Shown one piece after another: positions 43,656 to 52,022 of a DNA stretch of 64,000 nt (position 1 is its first letter; every line of letters starts with the position of its first letter). The notes under the pieces are model-generated. The model had not been told where the DNA came from. It saw nothing but the letters and a program-made list of their open reading frames with translations, and did no database searches. Source of the stretch: JBBSAT01 sp044223665 (GTDB lineage: Bacteria > Myxococcota_A > Polyangia > Polyangiales > Sandaracinaceae); NCBI GenBank assembly GCA_044223665.1, contig JBGALT010000004.1, positions 1-64,000 of the forward strand. Reading direction: 5' to 3'. A program made the translations under genes and the position numbers.

Positions 43656-45236
43656 ATGAGCAACGAGCGCCGCACCCAGGGCCCGAATTGGCTCACCCCG
43701 ATCGTCGTCCTCAGCGGAATCGCCCTCGCATTCTTCATCGGGCTCTACGTGCTCGACTCGGTCGTCACCGGCGGCCCGCCGATCGGCAACGATCGCAACG
43801 CCGTCGAGCGCTTCTTCGACTTCGATCCGGCGGCGATCGGCAACGCTCTGCCGCAGCTCGCGGCGATGATCGCGGCCGTCTTCGGCATCGTGATCACGGT
43901 CGTCTCCATCATCGTGCAGCTCTCGGCCGACCGGTACACGGGCGTCGCCGGGATGTTCCTCCGCGACCGCACGAACATGTTCGTGTTCGGGTTCTATCTC
44001 GTCGTCTGCGTCGCCGGCATGTGGATCAGCTTCGCGCTGCAGACGACGTTCATCCCGCGCGCCGCGATCGTGGGCATCCTGATCGTGACCACGATCGGCC
44101 TCGTGCTGATGGCTCCCTACTTCGGCTACGTGTTCTGGTTCCTCGCGCCGCAGAACATCATCACGCGCATCCGGCAGACGGCGATGCGCACGGCCAAGCG
44201 AGGCGCCTCGCTCGCCGACAAGGAAGAGGTGAGCGACGCCCAGGCCGCGACGCTCGGCTCCATGGAGGAGCTCACCGACATCACCTCCAACTCCATCTCG
44301 GGCAAGGACAAGATCATCGCCTCGGGCGCCGTCGACGCGCTCAAGGACTTCTGTGTCGGCTACCTCGCGCTGAAGAAGAGCGCGACCAGCGCGTGGTTCG
44401 ACATCGGCGACCTGCTCCAGCAGAACCCCGACTTCGTCGCCATGGATCCCGAGTCCGTCGTCGACCTCCAGACCCGCCGCACGTGGGTCGAGTGGAAGGT
44501 CATGCGCCAGTACCTCGGCATCTACAACGAGGCGCTCGGCGGGATGCGGGACATCAACTACCTCGTCGCGATCGACACGCGCTACATCGGTCAGGCCGCC
44601 AGCAAGCACAAGGACCGCGAGCTGATGCAGCTCGTCTACCGGTTCATGAACAGCTACCTGCGGGCGACGCTGAACGCGAAGGACGTGCGCACGGCCTACA
44701 ACGTGATGAACCAGTACCGGCTGCTCATCGAGGCGCTCATCGCGGACGGCAACGGCAAGGAGGCGCTCGAGGGCGTCACCCACATGAGCTACTACGGCCA
44801 CGTGAGCTTCGACATGAAGCTCGTCTTCGTGACCGAGACCGTCGCCTACGACATCTCGGCGATCTGTCAGCGCGCGAGCGAGCAGCAGAGCCCCGAAGAG
44901 GACGCGATGCTCGCGCAGTTCCTCGATCTCGACCGGCCGCTCCGCACGCAGGCGCAGGAGTCGGCACTGCTCGGCGTGCGCAAGGCGCAGGTGAAGCTCG
45001 CCACGTACTACCTGTGGAAGGGCGACGAAAAGAAGGCCCGTCGCATCGCCGAGGACATGCGGGCCGAGCCCCACGCGCGGCTTGCGCAGATCCGCGAGTC
45101 GCTCGAGAAGGTCACGACCAAGGACTACTGGGAGATCATCGATCGCGGGCGCAACTTCGAGTACATGCCACCCGAGCAGCGGGAGAAGCTCGCGGTGTTC
45201 TTCGAGTGGCTCGGCGTCGGGCCCCGCGTGACGTGA
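43656..45236 (+). CDS. DUF2254-like multi-pass membrane protein
   Basis: A protein of 526 residues. Four hydrophobic segments lie in the first 175 residues (TPIVVLSGIALAFFIGLYVL, MIAAVFGIVITVVSIIVQL, FVFGFYLVVCVAGMWIS, VGILIVTTIGLVLMAPYFGY), followed by a long soluble, mostly helical C-terminal domain. The VTVVSIIVQLSADRYTG stretch resembles the second helix of DUF2254 membrane proteins, whose role is not established. The stop overlaps the next start (GTGA). Confidence 0.6.
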   Translation: MSNERRTQGPNWLTPIVVLSGIALAFFIGLYVLDSVVTGGPPIGNDRNAVERFFDFDPAAIGNALPQLAAMIAAVFGIVITVVSIIVQLSADRYTGVAGMFLRDRTNMFVFGFYLVVCVAGMWISFALQTTFIPRAAIVGILIVTTIGLVLMAPYFGYVFWFLAPQNIITRIRQTAMRTAKRGASLADKEEVSDAQAATLGSMEELTDITSNSISGKDKIIASGAVDALKDFCVGYLALKKSATSAWFDIGDLLQQNPDFVAMDPESVVDLQTRRTWVEWKVMRQYLGIYNEALGGMRDINYLVAIDTRYIGQAASKHKDRELMQLVYRFMNSYLRATLNAKDVRTAYNVMNQYRLLIEALIADGNGKEALEGVTHMSYYGHVSFDMKLVFVTETVAYDISAICQRASEQQSPEEDAMLAQFLDLDRPLRTQAQESALLGVRKAQVKLATYYLWKGDEKKARRIAEDMRAEPHARLAQIRESLEKVTTKDYWEIIDRGRNFEYMPPEQREKLAVFFEWLGVGPRVT

Positions 45237-45796
45237 GCCGCGCTCCGCGACGGGGCTCCGCTCTCTCCCTCGTCGCGCTGGCGGCGCTCGCCGCGACGGC
45301 GTGGCCGACGCCGGCGCGAGCCCAGGACGCCGAGGACGACGCGACGGCGGCCACGGCGACGAGCATCGAGGCGAGCTACGTCAGCGAGCCACCCGGCGTG
45401 GTGCTCTCGTGGTCTTCGCCAGGTAGCCCGTGGACACCCGTCACCGCGGCCTCGGGGCTCTTGCGCGTACCGGCGGGCCCGATCGATCTCGGTCTCTCGT
45501 ACCACGAGCACGGCCCGGTGCGCGTCGCGACCGGCACGACGATCCCCGAAGGCGCGCTGCTCTCGGCGCGCTACCAGGCGCGGCAGTGGATGCGCGAGCT
45601 CGGCGTGGGCGTGGTGCTCGGCGGCATCCTCGCGGCGCTCGTCGGGCTCGCGATCGGCATCGGCGCGTTCGTCGATCACACGACCGACACGGGGGTCGCC
45701 GGGCTCGCGGCGGGCCTCGGAGTCGCCGTCGTCGGCGTCACGACCGGCCTCGTGCTCGCGCTTCAAGAGGACGAAGCGAGCCTCGACGTCGAGTGA
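45233..45796 (+). CDS. Exported small membrane protein
   Basis: A protein of 187 residues beginning at GTG 45233, overlapping the preceding stop. Signal peptide (LVALAALAATAWPTPARAQ), a periplasmic beta-rich domain about 25-110, then two Gly/Ala/Val-rich transmembrane helices (GVVLGGILAALVGLAIGIGAF and GLAAGLGVAVVGVTTGLVLA). Translational coupling suggests it works with the DUF2254-like protein. Its layout echoes the TPR protein at 17337-18035 without the TPR part. Confidence 0.6.
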   Translation: MSRAPRRGSALSLVALAALAATAWPTPARAQDAEDDATAATATSIEASYVSEPPGVVLSWSSPGSPWTPVTAASGLLRVPAGPIDLGLSYHEHGPVRVATGTTIPEGALLSARYQARQWMRELGVGVVLGGILAALVGLAIGIGAFVDHTTDTGVAGLAAGLGVAVVGVTTGLVLALQEDEASLDVE

Positions 45797-45817
45797 AGCC
45801 CGACGGAGCCCTCCCCG

Positions 45818-45836
45818 CGCGCTCCCGGCGAGCGCG
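45818..45836. terminator. Possible terminator hairpin
   Basis: CGCGCTC and GAGCGCG, 7-bp arms with a 5-base loop, 21 bases after the stop at 45796. No T-run; in DNA this GC-rich such hairpins are common by chance. Confidence 0.3.
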
Positions 45837-45904
45837 AAGAGCCGCGATCTCGGGTCGCCCCGCGCAGCGGGCCGCCCGTCATGCCTCGAAGAGCGGTTGC
45901 TCGA

Positions 45905-46813
45905 TCACGGGCTCGCGCCGACGCGCTCCACCGTCAGCTCGTGGTTGATCGCCGCCGCGGCGGCCATTCCCGCGGCCGCGGCGAGGATGGCCGCCTGCTG
46001 GCGCGTCGTGAGGTCGCCGGCCGCGTAGATGCCGGGGACCGACGTCTCGCGCGTGGCCGGGTCGATGCGAACGAAGCCGTGCTCGTCGAGGGCGACGCCG
46101 AGCGCCCGCACGACGTCGACTTGGCGCTGCGGCGGATGCGCATAGAGCAGATCGCACGCGATGCTCGCGCCGCTCTCGAGCTCGATGGCCGCCAGGTGTC
46201 CGTCCGCCGCGACGAGGCGGCGCAGAGGGCTCGTCTCGATGCGGATGCCCGCCGCGTGCCATCGCTCGCGGACGTCGTGCGGGAGGCCCTCCGGCAGGTC
46301 GACGAACGCCGTGACGTGGCTCGTCCACCCGCGGAGCAAGAGCGGAAACGTCAGCGCGTGCGCGTCTCGGACGAGGCATCCCCAGCGACCCTCGCGCGCC
46401 TCCCAGCCATGGCAGTACGGGCACTGCACGATCGAGGTGCCCCAGAGCGTCTCGAAGCCCTCGATCGGAAGGCGCTCGTCGATCATCCCGGTCGCGAGCA
46501 CGACACGGCGCGCCCGGATCGGCTCGCCCCCCACGCGCGCCTCGAAGGCGCCCTTCGCGCCGGTGATCTCGTCGACCCGCGCGTCACGGACCTCGACACT
46601 CGGGTACGACGCGAGCTGCGCACGGCCGAGACCGCGAAGCTCCGCCGGTGGCGTGCCGTCCCGCGTCAGGAAGTTCTGCACGTGGACGGCGGCGGCATTG
46701 CGCCGCACGCCGGCGTCGCACACGAGGACGTGCTTGCGCCCGCGACCGAGGGTGAGCGCAGCCTGCAGGCCGGCGGGGCCGGCACCCAGCACGAGCACGT
46801 CGTAGGTCTTCAT
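45905..46813 (-). CDS. Thioredoxin-reductase-like FAD/NAD(P)H oxidoreductase
   Basis: A 302-residue flavoprotein. GAGPAGLQAA near residue 10 binds FAD, CPYCHGWE holds a CxxC redox pair at the position of thioredoxin reductases, and GIYAAGDLTTRQQAAILAAA is the second FAD motif. The NADPH motif region (GCLVRDAHALTFPLLL) is weakened: the usual GxGxxA is missing, as in ferredoxin- or substrate-dependent members such as the gliotoxin/holomycin dithiol oxidases and DDOR flavoproteins. It is therefore more likely a dithiol oxidase-type enzyme than a classic reductase. It lies 140 bases downstream of the Coq4-like gene. Confidence 0.75.
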   Translation of the reverse strand: MKTYDVLVLGAGPAGLQAALTLGRGRKHVLVCDAGVRRNAAAVHVQNFLTRDGTPPAELRGLGRAQLASYPSVEVRDARVDEITGAKGAFEARVGGEPIRARRVVLATGMIDERLPIEGFETLWGTSIVQCPYCHGWEAREGRWGCLVRDAHALTFPLLLRGWTSHVTAFVDLPEGLPHDVRERWHAAGIRIETSPLRRLVAADGHLAAIELESGASIACDLLYAHPPQRQVDVVRALGVALDEHGFVRIDPATRETSVPGIYAAGDLTTRQQAAILAAAAGMAAAAAINHELTVERVGASP

Positions 46814-46895
46814 CTCGTTCTCCGCGTGACCGGCCGACTCGTGGGCTGAATCAGGCGGTCCCCTCCCATGTAGGGCCGACGGCGCACGATCCACA

Positions 46896-46913
46896 GGGGC
46901 CGCAATCGGCCCC
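46896..46913. terminator. Hairpin between Coq4-like and flavoprotein genes
   Basis: GGGGCCG-CAAT-CGGCCCC, perfect 7-bp arms, 41 bases past the Coq4-like stop on the minus strand. It may end or attenuate that transcript before the flavoprotein gene. Confidence 0.35.
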
Positions 46914-46953
46914 AGCCGCGCACGGCGTCGCCGCGTCGGCCGCCTGTCGTCCT

Positions 46954-47712
46954 TCAGGCCGCGAGCGAGGTCGGCTCGAGCGCGCCGCGCCCTGGCGTGA
47001 CGCCCAGCTCGCGGCGCACGTCGGCGAGCGGGCGATCCCACTGCTCTTCCCAGCGCACGGCGAAGAACGGTGCCGCGGCGTGACCTCGCTCGTAGCCTTC
47101 CACGAGCGCCCGGAAGAAGTGCGGGATGCGATCCTGCCGGAAGAGCGCGCCGTGCAGGACCATCGTGCCGGCGAGGATCGCCGAGAACGCCGACGCGGCG
47201 CCGGAACGGTCGCCCATGTGGCGCTCGAAGTGCCCCATGTAGAAGCCGACGATGCCGACCTCACCGAGCACCGTCGTCGCGTAGCCCGTCACGGCATGCC
47301 AGAGATCGTGGGTCTGGTACATGCGCAGCCGCGCATACGCGAAGTCGGCGTCGCGATCGCCCGCCGAGAGCGCGCGGTCGAGAGGAGTCCGGTCGAAGTA
47401 GTCGGGACGCAGGTCGTTCTCGATCATGTGGCGCCGGTAGGCCTGGCCGAGGGTGCCGGGCGCGCATCGCTCGAGGTCGTCGAGCGTGTAGGGCTCCGGC
47501 AGGTAGCGCTCCTCCATCATGCGTGCCGTGGCCGGGCACGCGCGCATCGCCGCGAGGTACTTGTCGACGTCGGCATCGGTCGCCAGACGCGTCAGGTGCT
47601 TCTCGAGACCGAGCACCTTGTCGGCGCTCGGCTCCTGGATCAGCGCGACGAGCGAGCGGACGACGGAGGCCTGCGCGAGCACGCGGGCCGAGAGCGGGAG
47701 GGCAGCCGGCAT
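46954..47712 (-). CDS. Coq4-family protein
   Basis: A 252-residue protein of the Coq4 family, whose eukaryotic members support ubiquinone assembly. The zinc/substrate motif HDLWHAVTGY with a following Glu (TTVLGEVGI) matches HDxxHxxxG...E. ERYLPEPYTLDDLERCAPGTLGQAYRRHM is also typical of the family N-terminal half. Start ATG 47712 lies just downstream of an AT-rich inverted repeat that probably controls it. The partner of the bacterial protein is unknown; a link to the flavoprotein gene downstream is plausible. Confidence 0.82.
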   Translation of the reverse strand: MPAALPLSARVLAQASVVRSLVALIQEPSADKVLGLEKHLTRLATDADVDKYLAAMRACPATARMMEERYLPEPYTLDDLERCAPGTLGQAYRRHMIENDLRPDYFDRTPLDRALSAGDRDADFAYARLRMYQTHDLWHAVTGYATTVLGEVGIVGFYMGHFERHMGDRSGAASAFSAILAGTMVLHGALFRQDRIPHFFRALVEGYERGHAAAPFFAVRWEEQWDRPLADVRRELGVTPGRGALEPTSLAA

Positions 47713-47722
47713 GAACGATTGA

Positions 47723-47748
47723 TTGCACGGACAAGGTTGTCTGCACAA
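47723..47748. promoter_or_regulatory. AT-rich imperfect inverted repeat, probable operator
   Basis: TTGCACGGACAA-GG-TTGTCTGCACAA is a 26-base imperfect palindrome 10 bases before the Coq4-like start, inside an AT-rich pocket. A further ACAA-N4-TTGT lies at 47745-47756. The shape suits a TetR- or MarR-type dimer; no such regulator gene is in the window. Confidence 0.5.
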
Positions 47749-47853
47749 GCAATTGTTTGGTCACGAGACGTGCGCCTGCGCCGCCCACGGGCTCGGGACG
47801 CGGCCGCGCCCGCGCCGGGAAGCCGCGAACGCCGCGGACGCCGAAGACTAGGA

Positions 47854-48891
47854 CTAGTGGCCGCCGAGGGTCGCGGTGCCGGCGGGGAGCGCGAGGACGC
47901 GGCCGCCGATGGCGCCCTGCAATCGCAGCTGGAACGCTCCGTCGGTCGCCGTGTAAGCGCGCGCCTCGGGGGCCAGGCCCACGAGGCCGAAGATCGCCCG
48001 CGTGCGGTCGTTCCGATCGCGGTAGGCCTGCGTGACGTTGATGCGGAGCAGCAGATCGAGCGCCGACATCGGAAGGGGCCGCAGGAAGCGGATGGTGCCC
48101 TGGCCGAGCAGCTGAGCGTCCTCGCCATCGGAGACGAGCTGCCCGACACGGCCGACGCCGTGCTCGATGTCGATCTGGAGGTTCACGTCGCCGGCCGCGA
48201 TCCGCTCGACCGCCAGGCCCCGCGAGGAGCCGGGAATCACGTTGATGGTGGCGTTGCCGTCACCGATCGCGAGGTCGTCGATGGTCAGGGTCACGTGACC
48301 CGTCGTCTGCGCGAGCTCGTCCGAGAGCGTGACGTCGACGTCGCCCGCGACGATCCCTTCCACCGGCAGCCCCAGGCTGTGACGGATCACGCCGATGCGG
48401 CGCAGATCGACGTGCTCGATGCGCGCCACGACGTGCGTCAGCTGGTGCTCGTCCTCGCCGGAGCCCGAGCGCGAGTCGGTCACCTCGCCGGTGATCGTTC
48501 CACCGCCGTCGGTCTCGATCTCGAAGGTGACGTCGGTCGTCCCGAACAGGTACGCCAGGATCCCCGCCCGCGCGTAGATGCGCGGGATCGTCAGCTCGGC
48601 ACGGCGCTCTTCGTCCGGTCCCTGCGGCAGACGGATGCGGACGCCCTGGGCCTCGACGCCGCTGATCCACGCGGGCTCGAGGCTGACGATGTCCACCTCG
48701 CTCCCCGGCACCTGCGCCTCGATCGCGTGGATGGCGAAGTCGCGCACGCGCTCGTACGGGAAGGTCTCGTAGGCCGACGAGAAGAAGCAGCAGAGGAAGT
48801 AGAACGGGAACACGAGGAAACGCATCAAGAGCGTTCGTGCGCGCTCGGAGAGCGCGAAGCGGGCGGTCGAGGGCGAGGGGGACGTGGCCAT
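47854..48891 (-). CDS. gspN: Type II secretion protein GspN
   Basis: A 345-residue inner-membrane protein of the myxobacterial-type GspN family. One N-terminal transmembrane helix (LLMRFLVFPFYFLCCFFSSA) is followed by a periplasmic beta-rich domain with AsmA-like repeats (VDIVSLEPAWISGVEAQGVR, GIVAGDVDVTLS). It is last in the minus-strand operon, 51 bases after gspM. The function of GspN is not settled; it is often dispensable. Confidence 0.8.
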   Translation of the reverse strand: MATSPSPSTARFALSERARTLLMRFLVFPFYFLCCFFSSAYETFPYERVRDFAIHAIEAQVPGSEVDIVSLEPAWISGVEAQGVRIRLPQGPDEERRAELTIPRIYARAGILAYLFGTTDVTFEIETDGGGTITGEVTDSRSGSGEDEHQLTHVVARIEHVDLRRIGVIRHSLGLPVEGIVAGDVDVTLSDELAQTTGHVTLTIDDLAIGDGNATINVIPGSSRGLAVERIAAGDVNLQIDIEHGVGRVGQLVSDGEDAQLLGQGTIRFLRPLPMSALDLLLRINVTQAYRDRNDRTRAIFGLVGLAPEARAYTATDGAFQLRLQGAIGGRVLALPAGTATLGGH

Positions 48892-48942
48892 TCGTGGTGC
48901 TCGTCGGGGGGCGACGCCGGCGCGGGCCGACGGCCAGGGAGT

Positions 48943-49557
48943 TCAGGGTGCGGGCGGTCCGGCGTGGCCGGCGGGCTGCGGTCGAGCGACGCCGGCGTCC
49001 TCGCCGCTCGCGCCCGCGCCGCTCGTGGTGCGGTCGTAGGTGATGACCCCGATCTCGAAGTTGAAGCGATCCTCGCCGGCGGTGAAGTGCTCGACGTGGA
49101 TGCGCTCGAGCGCGATCGGGTACGGCGCGCCCTCGATGGAGTGGAGCAGGTGCACGGCGTTGCGCAGCGTCGCTCCCGGCAGCTGGGCCCGCACGTGGCG
49201 TCGGCGGAAGCGCCCCTCCTGGAGCTCGGGCTGGTTGGTCACCGACTGGATGGCGACGCCCTCGGTGCTGCACTGGGCCTCGACGAACGAGCCGAGGGCG
49301 GGCGCGCGAACGTCGTAGCGACGCTCGGCCGCCGCGGCCTCCGCCTCGCGGATCGCCAGCCGTGGCCCGGCGTGCGAGATGTCGCGCAGCACGAGCTCGA
49401 TCGACTCGTTGTCCTCTTCGAGAGCGGAGATCGCGCTCGAGAGCAGGTACACCGGCATCAGCACGACGAGCAGCGCCGCCACGATGCCGAGGATGCCGAC
49501 GAGGCGCTTCTCGCGATCGTTGAGCCCGGCCCAGGTCTGTTCGAGACGCTCGCGCAT
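48943..49557 (-). CDS. gspM: Type II secretion protein GspM
   Basis: A 204-residue inner-membrane protein. A short cytosolic start (ERLEQTWAGLNDREKRL, typical of GspM) precedes one transmembrane helix (VGILGIVAALLVVLMPVYLL), a coiled coil and a ferredoxin-like periplasmic domain. It pairs with GspL in the assembly platform. ATG 49557 overlaps the gspL stop by one base. Confidence 0.82.
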   Translation of the reverse strand: MRERLEQTWAGLNDREKRLVGILGIVAALLVVLMPVYLLSSAISALEEDNESIELVLRDISHAGPRLAIREAEAAAAERRYDVRAPALGSFVEAQCSTEGVAIQSVTNQPELQEGRFRRRHVRAQLPGATLRNAVHLLHSIEGAPYPIALERIHVEHFTAGEDRFNFEIGVITYDRTTSGAGASGEDAGVARPQPAGHAGPPAP

Positions 49558-51269
49558 CAGTGCGCTCCTCCCGACGATCCGGTGCTCGCGCCGGAGCCCG
49601 AGCGCGCGCCGCTGCGGCGACGTCCGTGCGTGCCGGATCCGCTCTCCTGCGCCGTGCCCGGGCACTGCAGGTCCATCTCGAGCCGATACTGCCGCCGCCC
49701 CTCGCCCGCCGTCGTCATCGGGCCGGGCGCGAGGTTCTGGAAGCACGCGACGTGACCGAGCGCCTCGACGATCCGGTCGCGCTCCTCGATCGAGCTGACC
49801 ACCGCCTGCATCTCGACGTGGCCGCCGCTGCGATCGTCGCCCAGATCGATCTGAAGGCGCTGCAGGTCGTGATCGATGCCGTCGGGAATCGCCGTCGAGA
49901 TGGCCACCAGCGCGTCGAACGCGTCGTAGGCCGGCAGCGGATCGCCGCTGGCACGGCCGGTCTCGAGGAGCGTGCGCGCGCGCAGCGGATCGGTGGTCGC
50001 CTCGCCGAGGCGCTGCTCGCTCACCTCGCGCAGCTCCGCCTCGAGCACCTCGCGCCGCGCCGTCAGCACCGACCAGTGCGCGTAGACGGAAAAGAAGTAC
50101 GCCGCGACGAGGAAGGCGCCACAGACGCCGAGCAGCGGTGCGAGCTCGCGGATGGCGCCGATCGAGCGCTTCTTGGCGAGGTCACCCTTGCGCAGATCGA
50201 GGTGCTTGCCGGCCAGGCGCGTCTGTCCGACGAGCCCGAGCGCCAGCGCGAACGCCGGAGCGCGGACCGGGTCGACCGGCACGGCGGCGTCCAGCTCGGG
50301 AGCGGGCGGCATCTCGAGCGGGATCGGCGTCCGCTCGAGCACGCGGCCGAGCCATCCGAAGAGCAGCTCTCCGGCGTCGATGTCGCCCGAGACGCGAACG
50401 GTCTCGACGTCGGCGCCGTTCTGCATCCGGTGACTCGTCACCGTCTGCTTGAGCTCGCGCGCGAGGCGAGAGGCCGCCGAGCCGTAGGGCGCGTCCGCGA
50501 AGCCCATCTCGCGCAGATCGTCGACCCCCGCGGTGATCGTGCGCGCCAGCTCGACCTTTCCCTTGCGGAGGATGGCGATGTCGGTGCGAGCGCGGCCGAA
50601 GTGCACGAGCGCCTGCGCGCTCTCCGACACGAGCGCGGGCACGAACGCGGCGAGACCGCCGAGCGCGGCCGCGCCCGGGATCAGCTCCTCCGGATCGAGG
50701 CCCGCCGCCGCCAGCCGGTCGAGCCGCTCGCGCACCTTGGTGCGCGGTACCGCGCAGACGACGACGCGGACCTTCGTGGGATCGGGCTGCTCGGCGAGCT
50801 GATAGTCGAGCGCCGCCTCCGAGAGCTCGAAGGGGACGAGCGACTCCATCTCGAAGGGCAAGAGCTCGTCGATCTTCCGCAGCGCCGCCGGCGGCAGCTC
50901 GATGCGGCGCAGCGACACGTCCTCGCCTGGCATGTCGGCGATCCGGCTCGCGCTGGTCACGCCGGTGCGGCGCATCACCTCGGCGATCGCCATGCGCAGG
51001 GGCGCGTCGGGATCGGGCGCGCCCGGCGGCACAGGAGCGCTCTCCGGCACGACCATCGGCGCCGGCGCGGCCTCGGGCAGGCCCGGGATGGGCTCGACCG
51101 CGGGCGCGAACGGAGCGACAACCGCGTGGGCCTGGGCTTCGGCGAGCAGGCGCATGTCGTCGATCGAGATCTCGACGTAGCGAACGACCTGCGTGGTCCG
51201 GAACTGCGTGCGCACGAGCGCGGCCCGCACGACGCGGGGGCCGACCTCGATGCCGATGAGCGTTGCCAT
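49557..51269 (-). CDS. gspL: Type II secretion protein GspL (PilM/actin-like)
   Basis: A protein of 570 residues. The cytosolic part has the PilM/actin-like fold (MATLIGIEVGPRVVRAALV; ALVHFGRARTDIAIL), broken by a Pro/Ala loop at about 55-90. A transmembrane helix lies near 390-410 (LAPLLGVCGAFLVAAYFFSV), and the periplasmic domain and a Ser/Gly/Arg tail follow. It recruits GspE to the membrane. It follows gspJ after only 36 bases, leaving no room for gspK. Confidence 0.85.
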   Translation of the reverse strand: MATLIGIEVGPRVVRAALVRTQFRTTQVVRYVEISIDDMRLLAEAQAHAVVAPFAPAVEPIPGLPEAAPAPMVVPESAPVPPGAPDPDAPLRMAIAEVMRRTGVTSASRIADMPGEDVSLRRIELPPAALRKIDELLPFEMESLVPFELSEAALDYQLAEQPDPTKVRVVVCAVPRTKVRERLDRLAAAGLDPEELIPGAAALGGLAAFVPALVSESAQALVHFGRARTDIAILRKGKVELARTITAGVDDLREMGFADAPYGSAASRLARELKQTVTSHRMQNGADVETVRVSGDIDAGELLFGWLGRVLERTPIPLEMPPAPELDAAVPVDPVRAPAFALALGLVGQTRLAGKHLDLRKGDLAKKRSIGAIRELAPLLGVCGAFLVAAYFFSVYAHWSVLTARREVLEAELREVSEQRLGEATTDPLRARTLLETGRASGDPLPAYDAFDALVAISTAIPDGIDHDLQRLQIDLGDDRSGGHVEMQAVVSSIEERDRIVEALGHVACFQNLAPGPMTTAGEGRRQYRLEMDLQCPGTAQESGSGTHGRRRSGARSGSGASTGSSGGAH

Positions 51270-51305
51270 GTCTGTTCTGCCTGAGCCTTCGCGAGACGCC
51301 GGAAG

Positions 51306-52022
51306 CTACGGGTTGTAGAGCGCGTGGTTGAGCGCGTAGGTGATGGGGACCGCGACGCGGGTGACGTAGGTCTCGTCGTGACGCGGGTTGCCGAGGGCGG
51401 GCACGACGAGGTGGATGCGCACCTGCGCCGGCAGGCGGTTCATCTCGGTCCCCGCGGTGTCCCAGCCGTCGACCCACTGGAGCGAGACGGGATCGAAGTA
51501 GTCGAGCTCGAACTCGCGCACGTCGTCGACGAGGATCATCTGCTGGCCGCCCGTCTCGGGGTCGTCGTCGATGCGACGCGACTCGCGGCGCACGAGCACG
51601 CGGTGCATCTCGCGCGTCTCGTCGTCGCGATGCTCGGCCAGGAAGTAGCCGAGCTCGTTCTGGTCCGACTCGTGGGCGTCGCGATAGAGGCGGCGGTGCG
51701 AGAACGACGTGAAGTCGATGCGGCTACCGCGCCCCTCGTGGCGCCCGTGGAAGACGGTGCGCATCGAGGCGAGCTGCGGGCTCACGTTCACGTCGAGCGA
51801 GACGAAGGCGCTCTGGATCTCGCGGCACATGCGCTCCATCGCCACGCGGATGATGTGCGCGCGATCGCCCTGGGCCTCGACGCGCGCCTTGTTCCGCATC
51901 GTCTGCGAGAAGCCTCCGTAGACGAGCACGCTCACGATCGAGAGGATCGTGACGGACACCATCGCCTCGACCAGCGTCATGCCGGCGAGCGGGGAGCGCT
52001 TGCTGGGGCGTCGGGACGTCAT
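51306..52022 (-). CDS. gspJ: Minor pseudopilin GspJ
   Basis: A 238-residue pseudopilin. The leader ends in Gly before MTLVEAMVSVTILSIVSVLV, with Glu at +5 as needed for pilus assembly; the prepilin peptidase itself is not encoded here. The C-terminal part has the GspJ pattern of RMCREIQSAF and a beta-rich body. The start overlaps the gspI stop (ATGA). Confidence 0.82.
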   Translation of the reverse strand: MTSRRPSKRSPLAGMTLVEAMVSVTILSIVSVLVYGGFSQTMRNKARVEAQGDRAHIIRVAMERMCREIQSAFVSLDVNVSPQLASMRTVFHGRHEGRGSRIDFTSFSHRRLYRDAHESDQNELGYFLAEHRDDETREMHRVLVRRESRRIDDDPETGGQQMILVDDVREFELDYFDPVSLQWVDGWDTAGTEMNRLPAQVRIHLVVPALGNPRHDETYVTRVAVPITYALNHALYNP

